Origin: Bradyrhizobium sp. sBnM-33
GTDB lineage: Bacteria > Pseudomonadota > Alphaproteobacteria > Rhizobiales > Xanthobacteraceae
Assembly: GCF_032917945.1 (NCBI RefSeq)
Contig: NZ_CP136624.1
Coordinates: forward strand, 4,464,001-4,528,000
DNA: 64,000 nt
Reading direction: 5' to 3'
Numbering within the stretch: position 1 is the stretch's first letter; the number at the start of each line of letters is the position of its first letter. The position numbers and the translations under genes were made by a program. Shown piece after piece: positions 30,760 through 40,576 of this stretch. A model generated the notes under the pieces. That model worked only from the letters and a program-made list of their open reading frames with translations, was not told the DNA's origin and searched no databases.

Positions 30760-33243
30760 ATGGTTGCGGCCAACAGATCATCGAAAAAATCGTCGCAGAA
30801 GTTCGATACCGAGATGTTCGCCGACCTCCCGGTTCTGAGGCGCAAATGGCAGGCTGCACTGCGGCCGGGCCAGAAGCTTCCGCGCTATGAAGACGTCATG
30901 CTGGGCAGCCTCGGCCGGTTGGCGGATCACGTCGTGCTGCTTCGGGACGACGACGGCGCGCTCGCTCTCTCGTATAGCGGCCGGTACGTCCAGCAATGGC
31001 TGAACGAAGATCGATGGGACGTTCCCTTGAGCGTTTTGCCGCCGGATTGCGCGACCGCGCTGGGGGAGGCGGCATCACACGCGCTGCAGAACGGTCGCCC
31101 GTACCTTGCTGCGGCGCATTGCGTGCGCGACGGGCTGGTGCGCACCTATGACGTGCTGGCACTGCCGACGTCGTCGCATTGGGGCGGCACACTGATCGGC
31201 GTCTACGTCAACGAGCGCGCCGCGCAATTCAACCTGCTGGACACGATCTTCTCGGCGACCGACGAAGGCATGCTCTCGCTGGCTGCAATTCGCGATGCGA
31301 ATGGCTGCCCGTCCGATTTTCAGATCGTTCACCTCAATCAGGGAGCGGCGCGGCTATTGCGGCAGCCGTCGACGGAATTGCTGTGGCGACGGCTCGCCAC
31401 GGGCGGAAACCTTTTGGGCACACCGGAGGTGATCCGTCGCTTGCGCGACATCGTCGTCAGCGGCAGTGGCGATCAGATCGAAATCGACAGCGAGGACCGC
31501 TGCCTGCGACTGGGCGTGACGGCGTTCGGCGACATGCTCTCGTTGACGGTTTCCGACGTCACGGCGCTGAAGCGACGCGAGGTTTCGTTCCGCCTGCTGT
31601 TCGACAACAATCCAATGCCGATGTGGGTGTTCGATGCCGAAACGACCCAATTCCTGAACGTCAACGACGCGGCCGTGCGCCATTACGGCTACCCCCGCGA
31701 AACATTCCTGCAGATGCAGCTTCGCCAGATCTGGCCGGAGGATGAATGGGCCAGTCACAGCCAGGCGCTGCGGCAGGTGGGCGAGGTCTACAATTCGAGT
31801 CGCGACTGGCGGCATCTCAAGGCCGACGGCAGCGAAATCCACGTGCTGACGTTCGGACGGCGCGTCGCCTTCGACGGGCGCGACGGCTATCTGGTGGCGG
31901 TCGTCGATATCTCCGAGCGCCGCGCGGCGGAAGCGCGGATTGCTCACATGGCCCATCACGACGGCCTGACCAACCTGCCGAACCGCGAGTTCTACCAGGA
32001 ACGCCTCCGCCAGGCGCTCGAACGGGCACAGCCCGGCAACAGGCGCGTGGCGGTGCTGTGCGTCGATCTCGACCTGTTCAAGCACGTCAACGATTCATTC
32101 GGCCACCCGATGGGAGACCGTCTGCTGAAGCAGGTAGCCGAGCGGTTGAAGTCAGAGGTTCGCGGCGACAATCTCGTCGCGCGGCTGGGTGGCGACGAAT
32201 TCGCTATCGTATTGGTCTCTGAAGTGTCGCCGAACGAGGTGAGCGACTTTGCCGACCGGTTGATCGGGGTCTTGAGCGCGCGCTACGAACTCGACGGCAT
32301 CGACGTCGTCGTCGGCGCCAGCGTCGGCATCGCGCTATCGCCCGGCGATGGTGCAAGCTGTGAGGAATTGATGCGCAACGCCGACATGGCGCTCTATCGG
32401 GCCAAGTCGGATGGCGGCAACGTTCATCGCTTCTTCGAGCGCGAGATGGACCGCCAGGCACAGAAGCGCCGCGATATGGAACGCGACCTGCGTCGTGCCT
32501 TCGCGAGCGGCGAATTCGAATTGCATTTTCAGCCGCTGGTGGATATTGCCGCCAACCGCATTAGCGGGTTCGAATCGCTGTTGCGCTGGCGCAGTCCGGA
32601 AAAGGGCATGATCTCTCCGGCCGATTTCATTCCCGTCGCCGAGGATATCGGATTGATCGTGGCGCTGGGCGAGTGGGTGCTGCGCGAGGCCTGTTTGGAA
32701 GCTGTGAACTGGCCGGATGACATCAAGGTCGCGGTCAACCTGTCGCCGGTCCAGTTCCGCAGCCGCAATCTGGTTCAAGCGGTGATTTCGGCGCTGGCGC
32801 ATTCCGGCCTCTCGCCGCGGCGGCTCGAGCTTGAAATCACCGAGTCGGTCTTCCTGGCCGAGACGGAAGCCAACCTTGCGATCCTGCATCAGCTTCGCGA
32901 GCTCGGCGTCAGCATATCCATGGACGATTTCGGTACCGGCTATTCGAGCCTGAGCTATCTCAGGAGCTTTCCGTTCGACAAGATCAAGATCGACCGATCA
33001 TTCGTGAAGGACCTCGCCGAGCGTACCGATTGCGTTGCGATCGTACGCGCCATCTCCGGCCTCGGGCGGAGCCTGAATATCACGACGACGGCTGAAGGCG
33101 TCGAGACCATGGACCAGCTCGACTGGCTGCGCGCCGAAGGCTGTAACGAGGTGCAGGGTTTTCTGTTCAGCGCGGCGAAGCCGGCATCCGAACTCGAGGC
33201 GTTGCTGTCCGGCTTTGGCGCCCGCGCATCGAAGGCGGCGTGA
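30760..33243 (+). CDS. PAS-GGDEF-EAL protein (c-di-GMP turnover)
   Basis: An 827-residue cytoplasmic signalling protein. An N-terminal region of about 260 residues contains a PAS-like part (LLRDDDGALALSYSGRYVQQ), a PAS domain follows (LLFDNNPMPMWVFDAETTQF), then GGDEF (RLGGDEFAIVL, intact, about residues 395-555) and EAL (from about 570: ESLLRW, EITESVF, DDFGTGYSSL, KIDRSFV). The EAL motif reads ESL, which keeps the metal-binding Glu, so both diguanylate cyclase and phosphodiesterase activities are possible. ATG 30760 is used because GGGCAGGG precedes it. No membrane span is seen. Confidence 0.92.
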   Translation: MVAANRSSKKSSQKFDTEMFADLPVLRRKWQAALRPGQKLPRYEDVMLGSLGRLADHVVLLRDDDGALALSYSGRYVQQWLNEDRWDVPLSVLPPDCATALGEAASHALQNGRPYLAAAHCVRDGLVRTYDVLALPTSSHWGGTLIGVYVNERAAQFNLLDTIFSATDEGMLSLAAIRDANGCPSDFQIVHLNQGAARLLRQPSTELLWRRLATGGNLLGTPEVIRRLRDIVVSGSGDQIEIDSEDRCLRLGVTAFGDMLSLTVSDVTALKRREVSFRLLFDNNPMPMWVFDAETTQFLNVNDAAVRHYGYPRETFLQMQLRQIWPEDEWASHSQALRQVGEVYNSSRDWRHLKADGSEIHVLTFGRRVAFDGRDGYLVAVVDISERRAAEARIAHMAHHDGLTNLPNREFYQERLRQALERAQPGNRRVAVLCVDLDLFKHVNDSFGHPMGDRLLKQVAERLKSEVRGDNLVARLGGDEFAIVLVSEVSPNEVSDFADRLIGVLSARYELDGIDVVVGASVGIALSPGDGASCEELMRNADMALYRAKSDGGNVHRFFEREMDRQAQKRRDMERDLRRAFASGEFELHFQPLVDIAANRISGFESLLRWRSPEKGMISPADFIPVAEDIGLIVALGEWVLREACLEAVNWPDDIKVAVNLSPVQFRSRNLVQAVISALAHSGLSPRRLELEITESVFLAETEANLAILHQLRELGVSISMDDFGTGYSSLSYLRSFPFDKIKIDRSFVKDLAERTDCVAIVRAISGLGRSLNITTTAEGVETMDQLDWLRAEGCNEVQGFLFSAAKPASELEALLSGFGARASKAA

Positions 33244-33271
33244 GTTGGCTGAGGGCAATCCCGATCGAACC

Positions 33272-33388
33272 CCCTCATGGTGAGGAGGAGCGCTAGCGCC
33301 GTCTCCGGACGATGCTTCGCACCATGAGGGGCACAGCCGGGCCTGCATCCTTCGAGACGCGGCGAAGACGCCGTTCCTCAGGATGAGG
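33272..33388. repeat. large imperfect palindrome with CCTCATnnTGAGGAG ends, copy 1
   Basis: It starts CCTCATGGTGAGGAG and ends CCTCAGGATGAGG, with an inner TCCTTCGAGACGC block. The same element lies at 54730-54829. Such elements are numerous in bradyrhizobial genomes. It separates two convergent genes. Confidence 0.85.
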
Positions 33389-33395
33389 TGTTGGT

Positions 33396-33959
33396 TCAAA
33401 ACCGCGTCACGATATCCGACAGCGCCGGGCGCGGGCGGTCCTCGGCAGGCTTGGCCGGCGTGCCGATATGGATGAAGCCGGCGAGTTTTTCATCTGCTTT
33501 CAATCCGAGCCCGTCGAGCACATCGCGGTCGAAGGCGAACCAGCCGGTCAGCCAGCACGCGCCGTAACCAAGCGCGGTGGCTGCGTTGACGATGTTCATC
33601 GCGCTGGCGCCGGCGGACAGTTCCTGCTCCAAGGGCGGTACTTTTGGATGCGGCCTGGTGAAACTGACGACACCGATCACCAGCGGCGCGTCCATTAGCC
33701 GGCGCTTCTCGATCTCGATATCGGCGGCCGGCGCCGACGGATTTTTACGTGCAAACACCTTGGCGATGACCTCGCCGGCGCGAAGGCGCCCGTCGCCCTC
33801 GAACACGATGAAGCGCCACGGCGTCAGCTTGCCGTGATCGGGCACCCGCGCGCCGATGGTCAGAATGGTCTCAAGTTCGGCCGCCGTCGGGCCGGGCCCG
33901 CTCATCTCGCGCGGTTTGACCGAACGGCGGATTTTCAGGAGTTCAATGGCGTCGGGCAC
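33396..33959 (-). CDS. nitroreductase family protein (YdjA-like)
   Basis: A 187-residue FMN-dependent oxidoreductase. The N-terminus IELLKIRRSVKPREM carries the conserved RRSVK phosphate-binding segment, PDHGKLTPWRFIVF the flavin-contacting block, and GYGACWLTGWFAFDRDVLDG the family's C-terminal part. The short length and PDHGKL block place it in the YdjA-like subgroup. Its natural substrate is unknown; nitro compounds, quinones or enones are candidates. GTG 33959 is the start, with GAGAGACC upstream. The 3' end faces the repeat at 33272 and the GGDEF-EAL gene. Confidence 0.9.
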   Translation of the reverse strand: MPDAIELLKIRRSVKPREMSGPGPTAAELETILTIGARVPDHGKLTPWRFIVFEGDGRLRAGEVIAKVFARKNPSAPAADIEIEKRRLMDAPLVIGVVSFTRPHPKVPPLEQELSAGASAMNIVNAATALGYGACWLTGWFAFDRDVLDGLGLKADEKLAGFIHIGTPAKPAEDRPRPALSDIVTRF

Positions 33960-34098
33960 AAGGGTCTCTCATTGGATAAGGTGTGGGATTGCCTAACACG
34001 AAGATAGGTTGCCGACGAAGCCAGCAAAAGCCGGTTTAGATGGATTATGATGAGGCGTCTGCCCGACTTCATGCTTGTTACGTTTGGGGGCGCTCCGC

Positions 34099-34164
34099 GT
34101 GGTCTATATCAGGTTTATCGGGACGCATCGGCAATACGATGCAATCGATGCACAGAGCGTCTGA
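34099..34164 (+). pseudogene. higB toxin remnant (last 21 codons)
   Basis: The frame from 34099 reads VVYIRFIGTHRQYDAIDAQS then V and stop. This matches the C-terminus of HigB-type mRNA interferases (VxFIGTHxxYDxIDA), including the residues usually found just before the stop. It ends 9 bp before higA, where a toxin gene would be expected. Upstream of 34099 the toxin core is absent in any frame I can see. The toxin gene has been lost by deletion. Confidence 0.7.
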
Positions 34165-34173
34165 GGTTCAGTC

Positions 34174-34545
34174 ATGAATATCGCACCGATCAAATCCAAT
34201 CGTGACTATCGCCGGGTTCTCAGGGAGATCGAGGGACTGATGTATGCCCGGCGCAACTCGCCCGAAGGAGATCGGCTCGATGTATTGGTCACGCTGGTGG
34301 AAGCGTGGGAGCGCAAACATTACAGGCTCGATCTGCCGGATCCGGTGGAAGCGATTAGGTACCACATGGAGCAGAGCGGATTGCAACCGCGCGATCTCAT
34401 ACCCTCTATAGGCAGCCGAAACCGAGTACACGAGGTGCTCAATCGGCGGCGCGAGTTGACTCTCAATATGATCCGAAGACTGCATGAGGGGCTCGACATT
34501 CCAGCCGAGTCCCTCATCAAGATCGGGCAAAATAAGGCCGCCTAG
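34174..34545 (+). CDS. higA: HigA-type antitoxin / XRE-like regulator (orphan)
   Basis: A 123-residue DNA-binding protein of the HigA family. The N-terminal part ([40 protein letters not shown], then [16 protein letters not shown]) is the antitoxin's toxin-contact and linker region, and the helix-turn-helix follows ([40 protein letters not shown]). It is complete, but the neighbouring toxin gene is only a remnant, so it may now act as a solitary repressor or an anti-toxin against another HigB. Its stop overlaps the end of thrS by 4 bp. The start ATG 34174 follows GAGGTTCAG. Confidence 0.88.
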   Translation: MNIAPIKSNRDYRRVLREIEGLMYARRNSPEGDRLDVLVTLVEAWERKHYRLDLPDPVEAIRYHMEQSGLQPRDLIPSIGSRNRVHEVLNRRRELTLNMIRRLHEGLDIPAESLIKIGQNKAA

Positions 34546-36587
34546 ACCGCCGCCTGCGCCCGCTTCACGTCCGGCGGCGTCGCTTCCTCGACGAGGGCGG
34601 CCAGCGCCTCGTCGGTCGGCATCACCTTCTGCCCGTCGCTGCCGAGCCGGCGGATCGAGACCGAATGGGTCTCGGCTTCCTTCTTGCCGACGACGAGCAG
34701 GGCAGGGATTTTCGCCAGCGAGTGCTCGCGGACCTTGTAGTTGATCTTCTCGTTGCGGAGGTCGATCTCGACACGCAGGCCGGCCCGTCGCGCGGCAGCC
34801 GCGACCACCTTGGCGTATTCGTCGCCTTCGGAGGTGATGGTCGTGACCACGACCTGGATCGGCGCCAGCCAGAGCGGGAAATTGCCGGCAAAGTGCTCGA
34901 TCAGGATGCCGATGAAGCGTTCCATCGAGCCGCAGATCGCGCGATGCACCATCACCGGCGCTTTCTTCGAGCCATCGGCATCGATATAGAACGCACCGAA
35001 GCGCTCCGGCAGGTTGAAGTCGACCTGCGTGGTGCCGCATTGCCAATCGCGGCCGATGGCGTCGCGCAGCACATATTCGAACTTTGGCCCGTAGAACGCG
35101 CCTTCCCCCGGATTGATCTCGGTCTTGATGCGGTTACTGCCGCTGGCCTGAATTTCCGCCAGCACGGTCGCCATCACGCGCTCGGCATGATCCCACATCT
35201 CGTCGGTGCCGACGCGCTTCTCCGGCCGGGTCGAGAGCTTGACCGTGAGTTCGCCCTCGAAGCCAAAATCGGCGTAGGTCGACAGGATCAGGTCGTTGAT
35301 CTTGAGGCACTCCTCGGCGAGTTGCGCCTCAGTACAGAAGACATGTGCGTCGTCTTGCGTAAAACCGCGCACGCGCATCAGGCCGTGCATCGCGCCCGAG
35401 GGCTCATAGCGATGCACCACACCAAACTCCGCAAGGCGTAGCGGCAGGTCGCGGTAGCTCTTCAGGCCGTGCTTGAAGATCTGCACATGGCCGGGGCAGT
35501 TCATCGGCTTCAGCGCAAACCAGCGCTTATCCTCCGCCTCGTCGCCGGCCGATTGCGCCGCGAACATATTCTCGCGGTACCAGTCCCAATGGCCCGAGGT
35601 TTCCCACAGCGCCTTGTCGAGGATCTGCGGCGCGTTGACCTCGTCATAGTCGCCGGTCAGGCGGCGGCGCATATAGGCAATCAGCGCCTGGAAAATGGTC
35701 CAGCCCTTCGGGTGCCAGAACACCACGCCGGGGCCTTCCTCCTGGAAGTGGAAGAGATCGAGCTCGCGGCCGAGCTTGCGATGGTCGCGCTTCTCGGCTT
35801 CCTCGATCTGCTTGAGGTAAGCATCGAGCTCTTCCTGCTTGGCGAACGCCGTGCCGTAGATGCGCGTCAGCATCGGGTTGTTGGCATCGCCGCGCCAGTA
35901 GGCGCCCGCCACCTTCATCAGCTTGAAGGCGTTGCCGACCTTGCCGGTCGAACTCATGTGCGGGCCGCGGCACAGGTCGAACCAGTCGCCCTGGAAGTAG
36001 ATCTTGATCGGCTCGTCGCCGGGAATGGCGTCGACCAGCTCGACCTTGAAGGCCTCGCCCTTGTCGCGGAACACCTGCTTGGTTTTCTCGCGATCCCACA
36101 CTTCCTTGGTGAAGGGCTTGTCGCGCGCGATGATCTCGCGCATCCGCTTTTCGATCGCCGCGAAATCTTCCGGCGTGAACGGCTCGTTGCGGAAGAAGTC
36201 GTAGTAGAAGCCGTTCTCGATCACCGGGCCGATCGTCACCTGCGTGCCCGGCCACAGCGATTGCACCGCTTCCGCCAGCACATGCGCGCAGTCATGCCGG
36301 ATCAGTTCCAGCGCGCGGGGGTCCTCGCGGCTGATGAGCTCGATCTTCGCATCGTGCGAAATCGGATCGTTGAGATCGGTGACCATGCCGTCCAGCGCCA
36401 TCGCCACCGTGCGCTTGGCGAGCGAGGGCGATATGCCCTTGGCGACGTCGAGCCCGGTGATGTCCTTGGCGAATTCGCGTTTCGCGCCGTCGGGGAAGGT
36501 GAGGGTGATTTTGTGCACGGGTTCGGCCGGTTTCAAATTCGCAAGGCCAAATTGGAATCCCGATGCGGGGGCATTGCTGTCAGGCAT
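34542..36587 (-). CDS. thrS: threonyl-tRNA synthetase
   Basis: Class II aminoacyl-tRNA synthetase that charges tRNA-Thr, essential. The 681-residue protein has the N-terminal TGS domain (about 20-85), the editing domain with its zinc-type site ([14 protein letters not shown]; the HxxxH in SAD), and the catalytic core with motif 1 ([12 protein letters not shown]), motif 2 (the [17 protein letters not shown] block; [10 protein letters not shown]) and motif 3 near the end (the [11 protein letters not shown] block), plus the C-terminal anticodon-binding domain ([10 protein letters not shown]). Zinc ligands include C in [10 protein letters not shown] and later His residues. I used ATG 36587, which AAGGAGATGCCA precedes. 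Confidence 0.96.
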   Translation of the reverse strand: MPDSNAPASGFQFGLANLKPAEPVHKITLTFPDGAKREFAKDITGLDVAKGISPSLAKRTVAMALDGMVTDLNDPISHDAKIELISREDPRALELIRHDCAHVLAEAVQSLWPGTQVTIGPVIENGFYYDFFRNEPFTPEDFAAIEKRMREIIARDKPFTKEVWDREKTKQVFRDKGEAFKVELVDAIPGDEPIKIYFQGDWFDLCRGPHMSSTGKVGNAFKLMKVAGAYWRGDANNPMLTRIYGTAFAKQEELDAYLKQIEEAEKRDHRKLGRELDLFHFQEEGPGVVFWHPKGWTIFQALIAYMRRRLTGDYDEVNAPQILDKALWETSGHWDWYRENMFAAQSAGDEAEDKRWFALKPMNCPGHVQIFKHGLKSYRDLPLRLAEFGVVHRYEPSGAMHGLMRVRGFTQDDAHVFCTEAQLAEECLKINDLILSTYADFGFEGELTVKLSTRPEKRVGTDEMWDHAERVMATVLAEIQASGSNRIKTEINPGEGAFYGPKFEYVLRDAIGRDWQCGTTQVDFNLPERFGAFYIDADGSKKAPVMVHRAICGSMERFIGILIEHFAGNFPLWLAPIQVVVTTITSEGDEYAKVVAAAARRAGLRVEIDLRNEKINYKVREHSLAKIPALLVVGKKEAETHSVSIRRLGSDGQKVMPTDEALAALVEEATPPDVKRAQAAV

Positions 36588-36817
36588 TGGCATCTCCTTG
36601 AGCTCACTCCTGCGAACGAGCGCAGGTAAGCGGGAAGCAGCGGTATAGCAGGGGATTCGGCTCCCGCAATCGGTCAATTTGCCAAAACAAGGGCGCGATA
36701 AACCGCGGCCGACAGGAGCCCTGGCGCCGTCAAATCAATAAATCTCATGCAGCGAATGCCAAATAGTCCGGTATCGCGTCCTTTTTTTGGCGCGCGGAGC
36801 GGCCTACATGCATCTGC

Positions 36818-38008
36818 ATGAAACATGTGCCGGTGCCCGCCCTCATCGAACGCCGCTTTGCGCCCACCGCATTGATGCTCGGCAATGTTGTTACCGGCTG
36901 CTCGGTATTGGCGCCGGCGGGCATGCTGGTAGAGTTGTCTTCCGGTCTCGACATCAGTATCCGCACCGCGGGGCTATTGATCACTTTTGGCGCGATCATG
37001 CTCTGCATCGGCTCGCCGGTTACGGCGTGGCTGACCTCCAGGATCGATCGTCGCAACCTGCTAGTGGCGACGCTCGCGGTGCTGGCGCTCTCCAACATTG
37101 CTTCCGCCTTTGCGCCTGACTACGCGAGCCTGCTCGTCATTCGCCTGCTGATGCTGGCAATCGGCGCGCTCTACACGCCGCAGGCGGCGGGAACGGCCGC
37201 GCTGATCGTGCCTGAAGAAAGGCGCGGCAGCACCATCGCCTATATCTTTCTCGGCTGGTCTCTGGCTGCGGCCGTCGGCCTGCCGGCGATCACCTTCATC
37301 GCTAGCCGCTATAGTTGGCAGGCAGTCTATGGCGCCATCGGTGCAATGAGCTGCCTGAGTTTCCTCCTGCTGGCGTGGCGCCTGCCCCGCGGGCTGATGG
37401 GTGCGCCGGTCGACCTCAAGACCTGGGCAGCAATCGGCCGCAACCGGATGATCCTGCTGCTGCTGTTGATCACGACCGCGCAGATGTCCGGCCAGTTCGT
37501 GGTGTTCACCTATATGGGCCCGTTGTTGGCGCGGCTCACGGGCGCAGGCCCGGACCCAATCGCCGTGGTATTCGCGGTCTACGGCGTCTGCGGCGTCATC
37601 GGCACTGCCATCGGGACCCACATCGTGGATTCCTGGGGCGCCTGGAAGACCTCGATGCTGTTCACGTCGGTGTTGCTGGCAGGCATGGGCGGATGGGCGC
37701 TCAGCGCCGGCATCTATTCCCTGATGGCTGTCTCGGTCGCGATCTGGGGTATTGGATTTGCTTCCACCAATTCGATGCAGCAGGTGAGGTTGGTCGGCGC
37801 AGCGCCCGCGCTTGCGTCCGCGTCGGTATCGCTCAACACATCCGTGCTCTACGTCGGACAGGCCATTGGTTCGGCCATCGGCGGTTTTCTGTACGCGCGC
37901 GATTTGCTTTTCGCCAGTGGCTACGTCGGAGCGGCCTTTGTCGCGTTGGCGCTGGTGACGGTGATTCTAACCAAGCCGAAAAAAGTCCAGGGAAGCGCAC
38001 CGCACTGA
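36818..38008 (+). CDS. MFS transporter (AraJ/YdeA-like)
   Basis: A 396-residue carrier with twelve predicted spans. The loop after span 2 has VTAWLTSRIDRRNLLVATLA (family motif AxxxxDRxGRR variant), and the second half repeats the pattern near VGLPAITFIASRYSWQAVYG. The subfamily is that of sugar-efflux and arabinose-efflux carriers (DHA1 group); drugs or sugars are plausible substrates. ATG 36818 begins directly. It ends 46 bp before the predicted Zur site that belongs to the next gene, so it is probably not part of the zinc regulon, although read-through is possible. Confidence 0.87.
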   Translation: MKHVPVPALIERRFAPTALMLGNVVTGCSVLAPAGMLVELSSGLDISIRTAGLLITFGAIMLCIGSPVTAWLTSRIDRRNLLVATLAVLALSNIASAFAPDYASLLVIRLLMLAIGALYTPQAAGTAALIVPEERRGSTIAYIFLGWSLAAAVGLPAITFIASRYSWQAVYGAIGAMSCLSFLLLAWRLPRGLMGAPVDLKTWAAIGRNRMILLLLLITTAQMSGQFVVFTYMGPLLARLTGAGPDPIAVVFAVYGVCGVIGTAIGTHIVDSWGAWKTSMLFTSVLLAGMGGWALSAGIYSLMAVSVAIWGIGFASTNSMQQVRLVGAAPALASASVSLNTSVLYVGQAIGSAIGGFLYARDLLFASGYVGAAFVALALVTVILTKPKKVQGSAPH

Positions 38009-38053
38009 TGCCGGCCCGAGGCTTTTGACATCCTTACGCGAGTTCCATAAATA

Positions 38054-38073
38054 CGTAATGTTATAACATTACG
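38054..38073 (+). promoter_or_regulatory. candidate Zur operator of the TonB-dependent receptor gene
   Basis: A perfect 20-bp palindrome, CGTAATGTTATAACATTACG, centred 27 bp before ATG 38091. It matches the alphaproteobacterial Zur box GTAATGTTATAACATTAC. A second, related palindrome stands before the AztD-like gene at 41823. Confidence 0.75.
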
Positions 38074-38090
38074 CATGGGGGCTGTAAGCG

Positions 38091-40427
38091 ATGGAAAAGA
38101 TTGGCAATTGGCATGAAGTCAGGAGGCGGATCGGACGCCGAACGCGGTTCTTGGCAGTTCTGGCCGCAGCATCCTTTGCCGCGGACGGTGCGCGGCCCGC
38201 GATTGCTCAAGCCGTCCCTCAGGCTGTCCTGCCTGCGATTACGGTGGAAGGACGGCCAGCCACCAAGCAAAAGCAGCGAACCAGCAAGCGCTCGCAGATG
38301 CGGGCTGCGTCCGTCGCGCGCCAGGCGCAGACCGGCGCGGATCGAGCACCGCAAGGCCCAATCGACGGATGGCCAGGAGGCTTGCCGCGCGACCACATCC
38401 GTTCGACGACCGATCTCAACGTACCCAATGCGACCGGATCGCGACTGCCGGGCAGGGCTCGCGACATCCCCGCCAGCGTGGAGAGCATCAATCAGGCGAC
38501 GATGCAGGAGCGAGGCAAGACTAGTTGGGTGGACGCCGTTCAAGGCCTGACCGGCTTCACGTCCGCCGTCCGGCCAGGAGCTGCCGGCGTCGCATCGACG
38601 CGCGGGTTCGTCGAGAACGGCATCGCGGTGCTCTATGACGGAATCCGTGTCACCAACACCACGATCAGCACGCGCAACTACGACAGCTTCATTTTCGATA
38701 GAGTAGACGTGCTGCGCGGACCGGCGTCGGTCCTTTACGGTGAAGGCGCCATCGGCGGTGCCGTCAATCTCGTTCGCAAGCAACCGAGCGGGGTCAACGA
38801 GCCGTGGGAAACAATCTCCTCGCTCACCACTCGCGAAGGCGTCCGTCAGGCCGCAGGAAAGGGAGGTCCGCTGGGGAACGGCTTCTCCTATCGGCTCGAC
38901 GGCGTCGTCAACGGATACAACGGCCCGGTCGACGACAACCAGGTTAAATACGGCAACGTCGCAGGCGCCTTGCGCTGGGACGTGACGCCGCAATTGTCAT
39001 CGACCGTCGATTTTGACTACATGAAATCGAAAATCGAGAACGCGTATTGGGGCACGCCCCTGGTGCGAGGGCAAATCCGCTCCGATCTCCGCGAGGTCAA
39101 CTACAACAACCTGCCGAACAATAAATACGACGACAGTGTGCTGTGGCTGCGCTGGAACACGACGTATGACACCGAGGAGCTAAAGATCCGCAATCGCTTC
39201 TGGTCTTATCAATCCGATCGCGATTGGATCAACACGTACCGCTTTGCCTATATTCCCGCAGGCGGCACCTGCTCTTTCCGCGGGCAGAGCCTCCTCAACA
39301 ACACCGGTACGGACCAAGTCTGCCGGCAAACGTGGGAGAATCTCGGCTACGACCATCGCTTCATTGGCGATCGTTTCGACGTGAACTGGAACGGCAGCTT
39401 GGGAGCGATGCCGCTGTCGACGGTCATCGGCGTTGAGGTTGCAAGCACGCGATGGGACAGTCCGCGCAACGAGGTGACATCGCTTCAACTCGTCGATCCC
39501 TATAATCCCGCACCGACGGATTTCTTCACGCGAGGCACTGCACGGACACAAAACGTGCGCGCGGATCTGACGCAGAAGGCGGTTTTCGGCGAGGCGCGCC
39601 TGGAGGTGCTCAAAGGAGTCAAAATTGTTGGCGGGTTTCGGGTCGATCAAATGGAGGTGGACTACAATCGGCAGCCGACGAACCAGCTCTACAGCAAAAC
39701 GTTCGAACCCAGCACCTACCGCATGGGTGCACTGTGGGACATTCGCGCCGACACGACGCTCTACGCGCAATATGCAACTGCGGTTGAACCGCGCTTCGCT
39801 CTGTTCACATTGGGCGTCAGCGATACTCCCTTCAGCCTCACCAATGCGCGCCAGGTGGAAGGCGGTATCAAACACGCCTTCGCGAACGGACGAGGTGAGC
39901 TGTTGGCGGCCGTCTATCACATCGAAAAGACCGATATCCCCTCGACCGATCCTCTGACGGGATTCACGGTTCAGGTGGGCAAGCAGTCATCCCGCGGCTT
40001 TGAGATTTCCGGCAGTTATCGCCCGATGGAGACTTTGCGCCTTGAGGCGAACTTTGCCTACGTGAATGCCCGGTATGACGAATATCGAACCAGTGCGACC
40101 GCGAACTACACGGGCAATACGCCGCCGAATGTGCCGCAGGTCGTGGCGAACTTTGGAGCCACATGGCAGCCGTTCACAAACTGGGCGGTTGGCGGGTGGA
40201 TCAATCACAAGGCCTCCATCAAGGCTGACGATACCAACCTCGTGACGTTGCCGTCTGCCACCACCGCGGATGTTTTTGCCACCTACCGCTTTGCGCAAAA
40301 CGCCGACCTGACGTTCCGCGTTCGCAATATCACCGACGCGGTCTATGCAGCGTGGGCCACGGACGCGAACTACGTCATTCTTGGCGCGCCGCGGACCTTC
40401 GAACTTTCTCTCCGTACGCGCTGGTAG
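38091..40427 (+). CDS. TonB-dependent outer-membrane receptor, predicted Zur-controlled
   Basis: A 778-residue outer-membrane receptor. The signal peptide ends near residue 40 (ARPAIAQA), a short basic linker follows, then the plug domain (RDIPASVESINQATMQERGK, VDVLRGPASVLYGEGAIGGA) and a beta-barrel ending in Trp after a hydrophobic alternation (TFELSLRTRW), the usual C-terminal signal. The sequence is of the FhuA/FecA-type siderophore receptor family. A Zur-like palindrome in front suggests zinc-linked expression, so the ligand may be a zinc complex rather than an iron siderophore. GGGGGCTG precedes ATG 38091. Confidence 0.92.
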   Translation: MEKIGNWHEVRRRIGRRTRFLAVLAAASFAADGARPAIAQAVPQAVLPAITVEGRPATKQKQRTSKRSQMRAASVARQAQTGADRAPQGPIDGWPGGLPRDHIRSTTDLNVPNATGSRLPGRARDIPASVESINQATMQERGKTSWVDAVQGLTGFTSAVRPGAAGVASTRGFVENGIAVLYDGIRVTNTTISTRNYDSFIFDRVDVLRGPASVLYGEGAIGGAVNLVRKQPSGVNEPWETISSLTTREGVRQAAGKGGPLGNGFSYRLDGVVNGYNGPVDDNQVKYGNVAGALRWDVTPQLSSTVDFDYMKSKIENAYWGTPLVRGQIRSDLREVNYNNLPNNKYDDSVLWLRWNTTYDTEELKIRNRFWSYQSDRDWINTYRFAYIPAGGTCSFRGQSLLNNTGTDQVCRQTWENLGYDHRFIGDRFDVNWNGSLGAMPLSTVIGVEVASTRWDSPRNEVTSLQLVDPYNPAPTDFFTRGTARTQNVRADLTQKAVFGEARLEVLKGVKIVGGFRVDQMEVDYNRQPTNQLYSKTFEPSTYRMGALWDIRADTTLYAQYATAVEPRFALFTLGVSDTPFSLTNARQVEGGIKHAFANGRGELLAAVYHIEKTDIPSTDPLTGFTVQVGKQSSRGFEISGSYRPMETLRLEANFAYVNARYDEYRTSATANYTGNTPPNVPQVVANFGATWQPFTNWAVGGWINHKASIKADDTNLVTLPSATTADVFATYRFAQNADLTFRVRNITDAVYAAWATDANYVILGAPRTFELSLRTRW

Positions 40428-40576
40428 GCAGGCCCAGGAATGCTCGTTTGCAGCAGGCGTCGTGCTGCGCCAGCTGCGACGCGGACGGTTTCCGAGGCCG
40501 GCAAAGCGTTCGTGCCCGGAACACGGGGACGCCGGCGATCCGAACGCACGGCGCCAATCATTCACGGCGCCATCAT

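Noticed and set aside
35469..36629. 386-codon plus-strand frame opposite thrS
   Set aside because: It is entirely antisense to thrS, which has all synthetase motifs.
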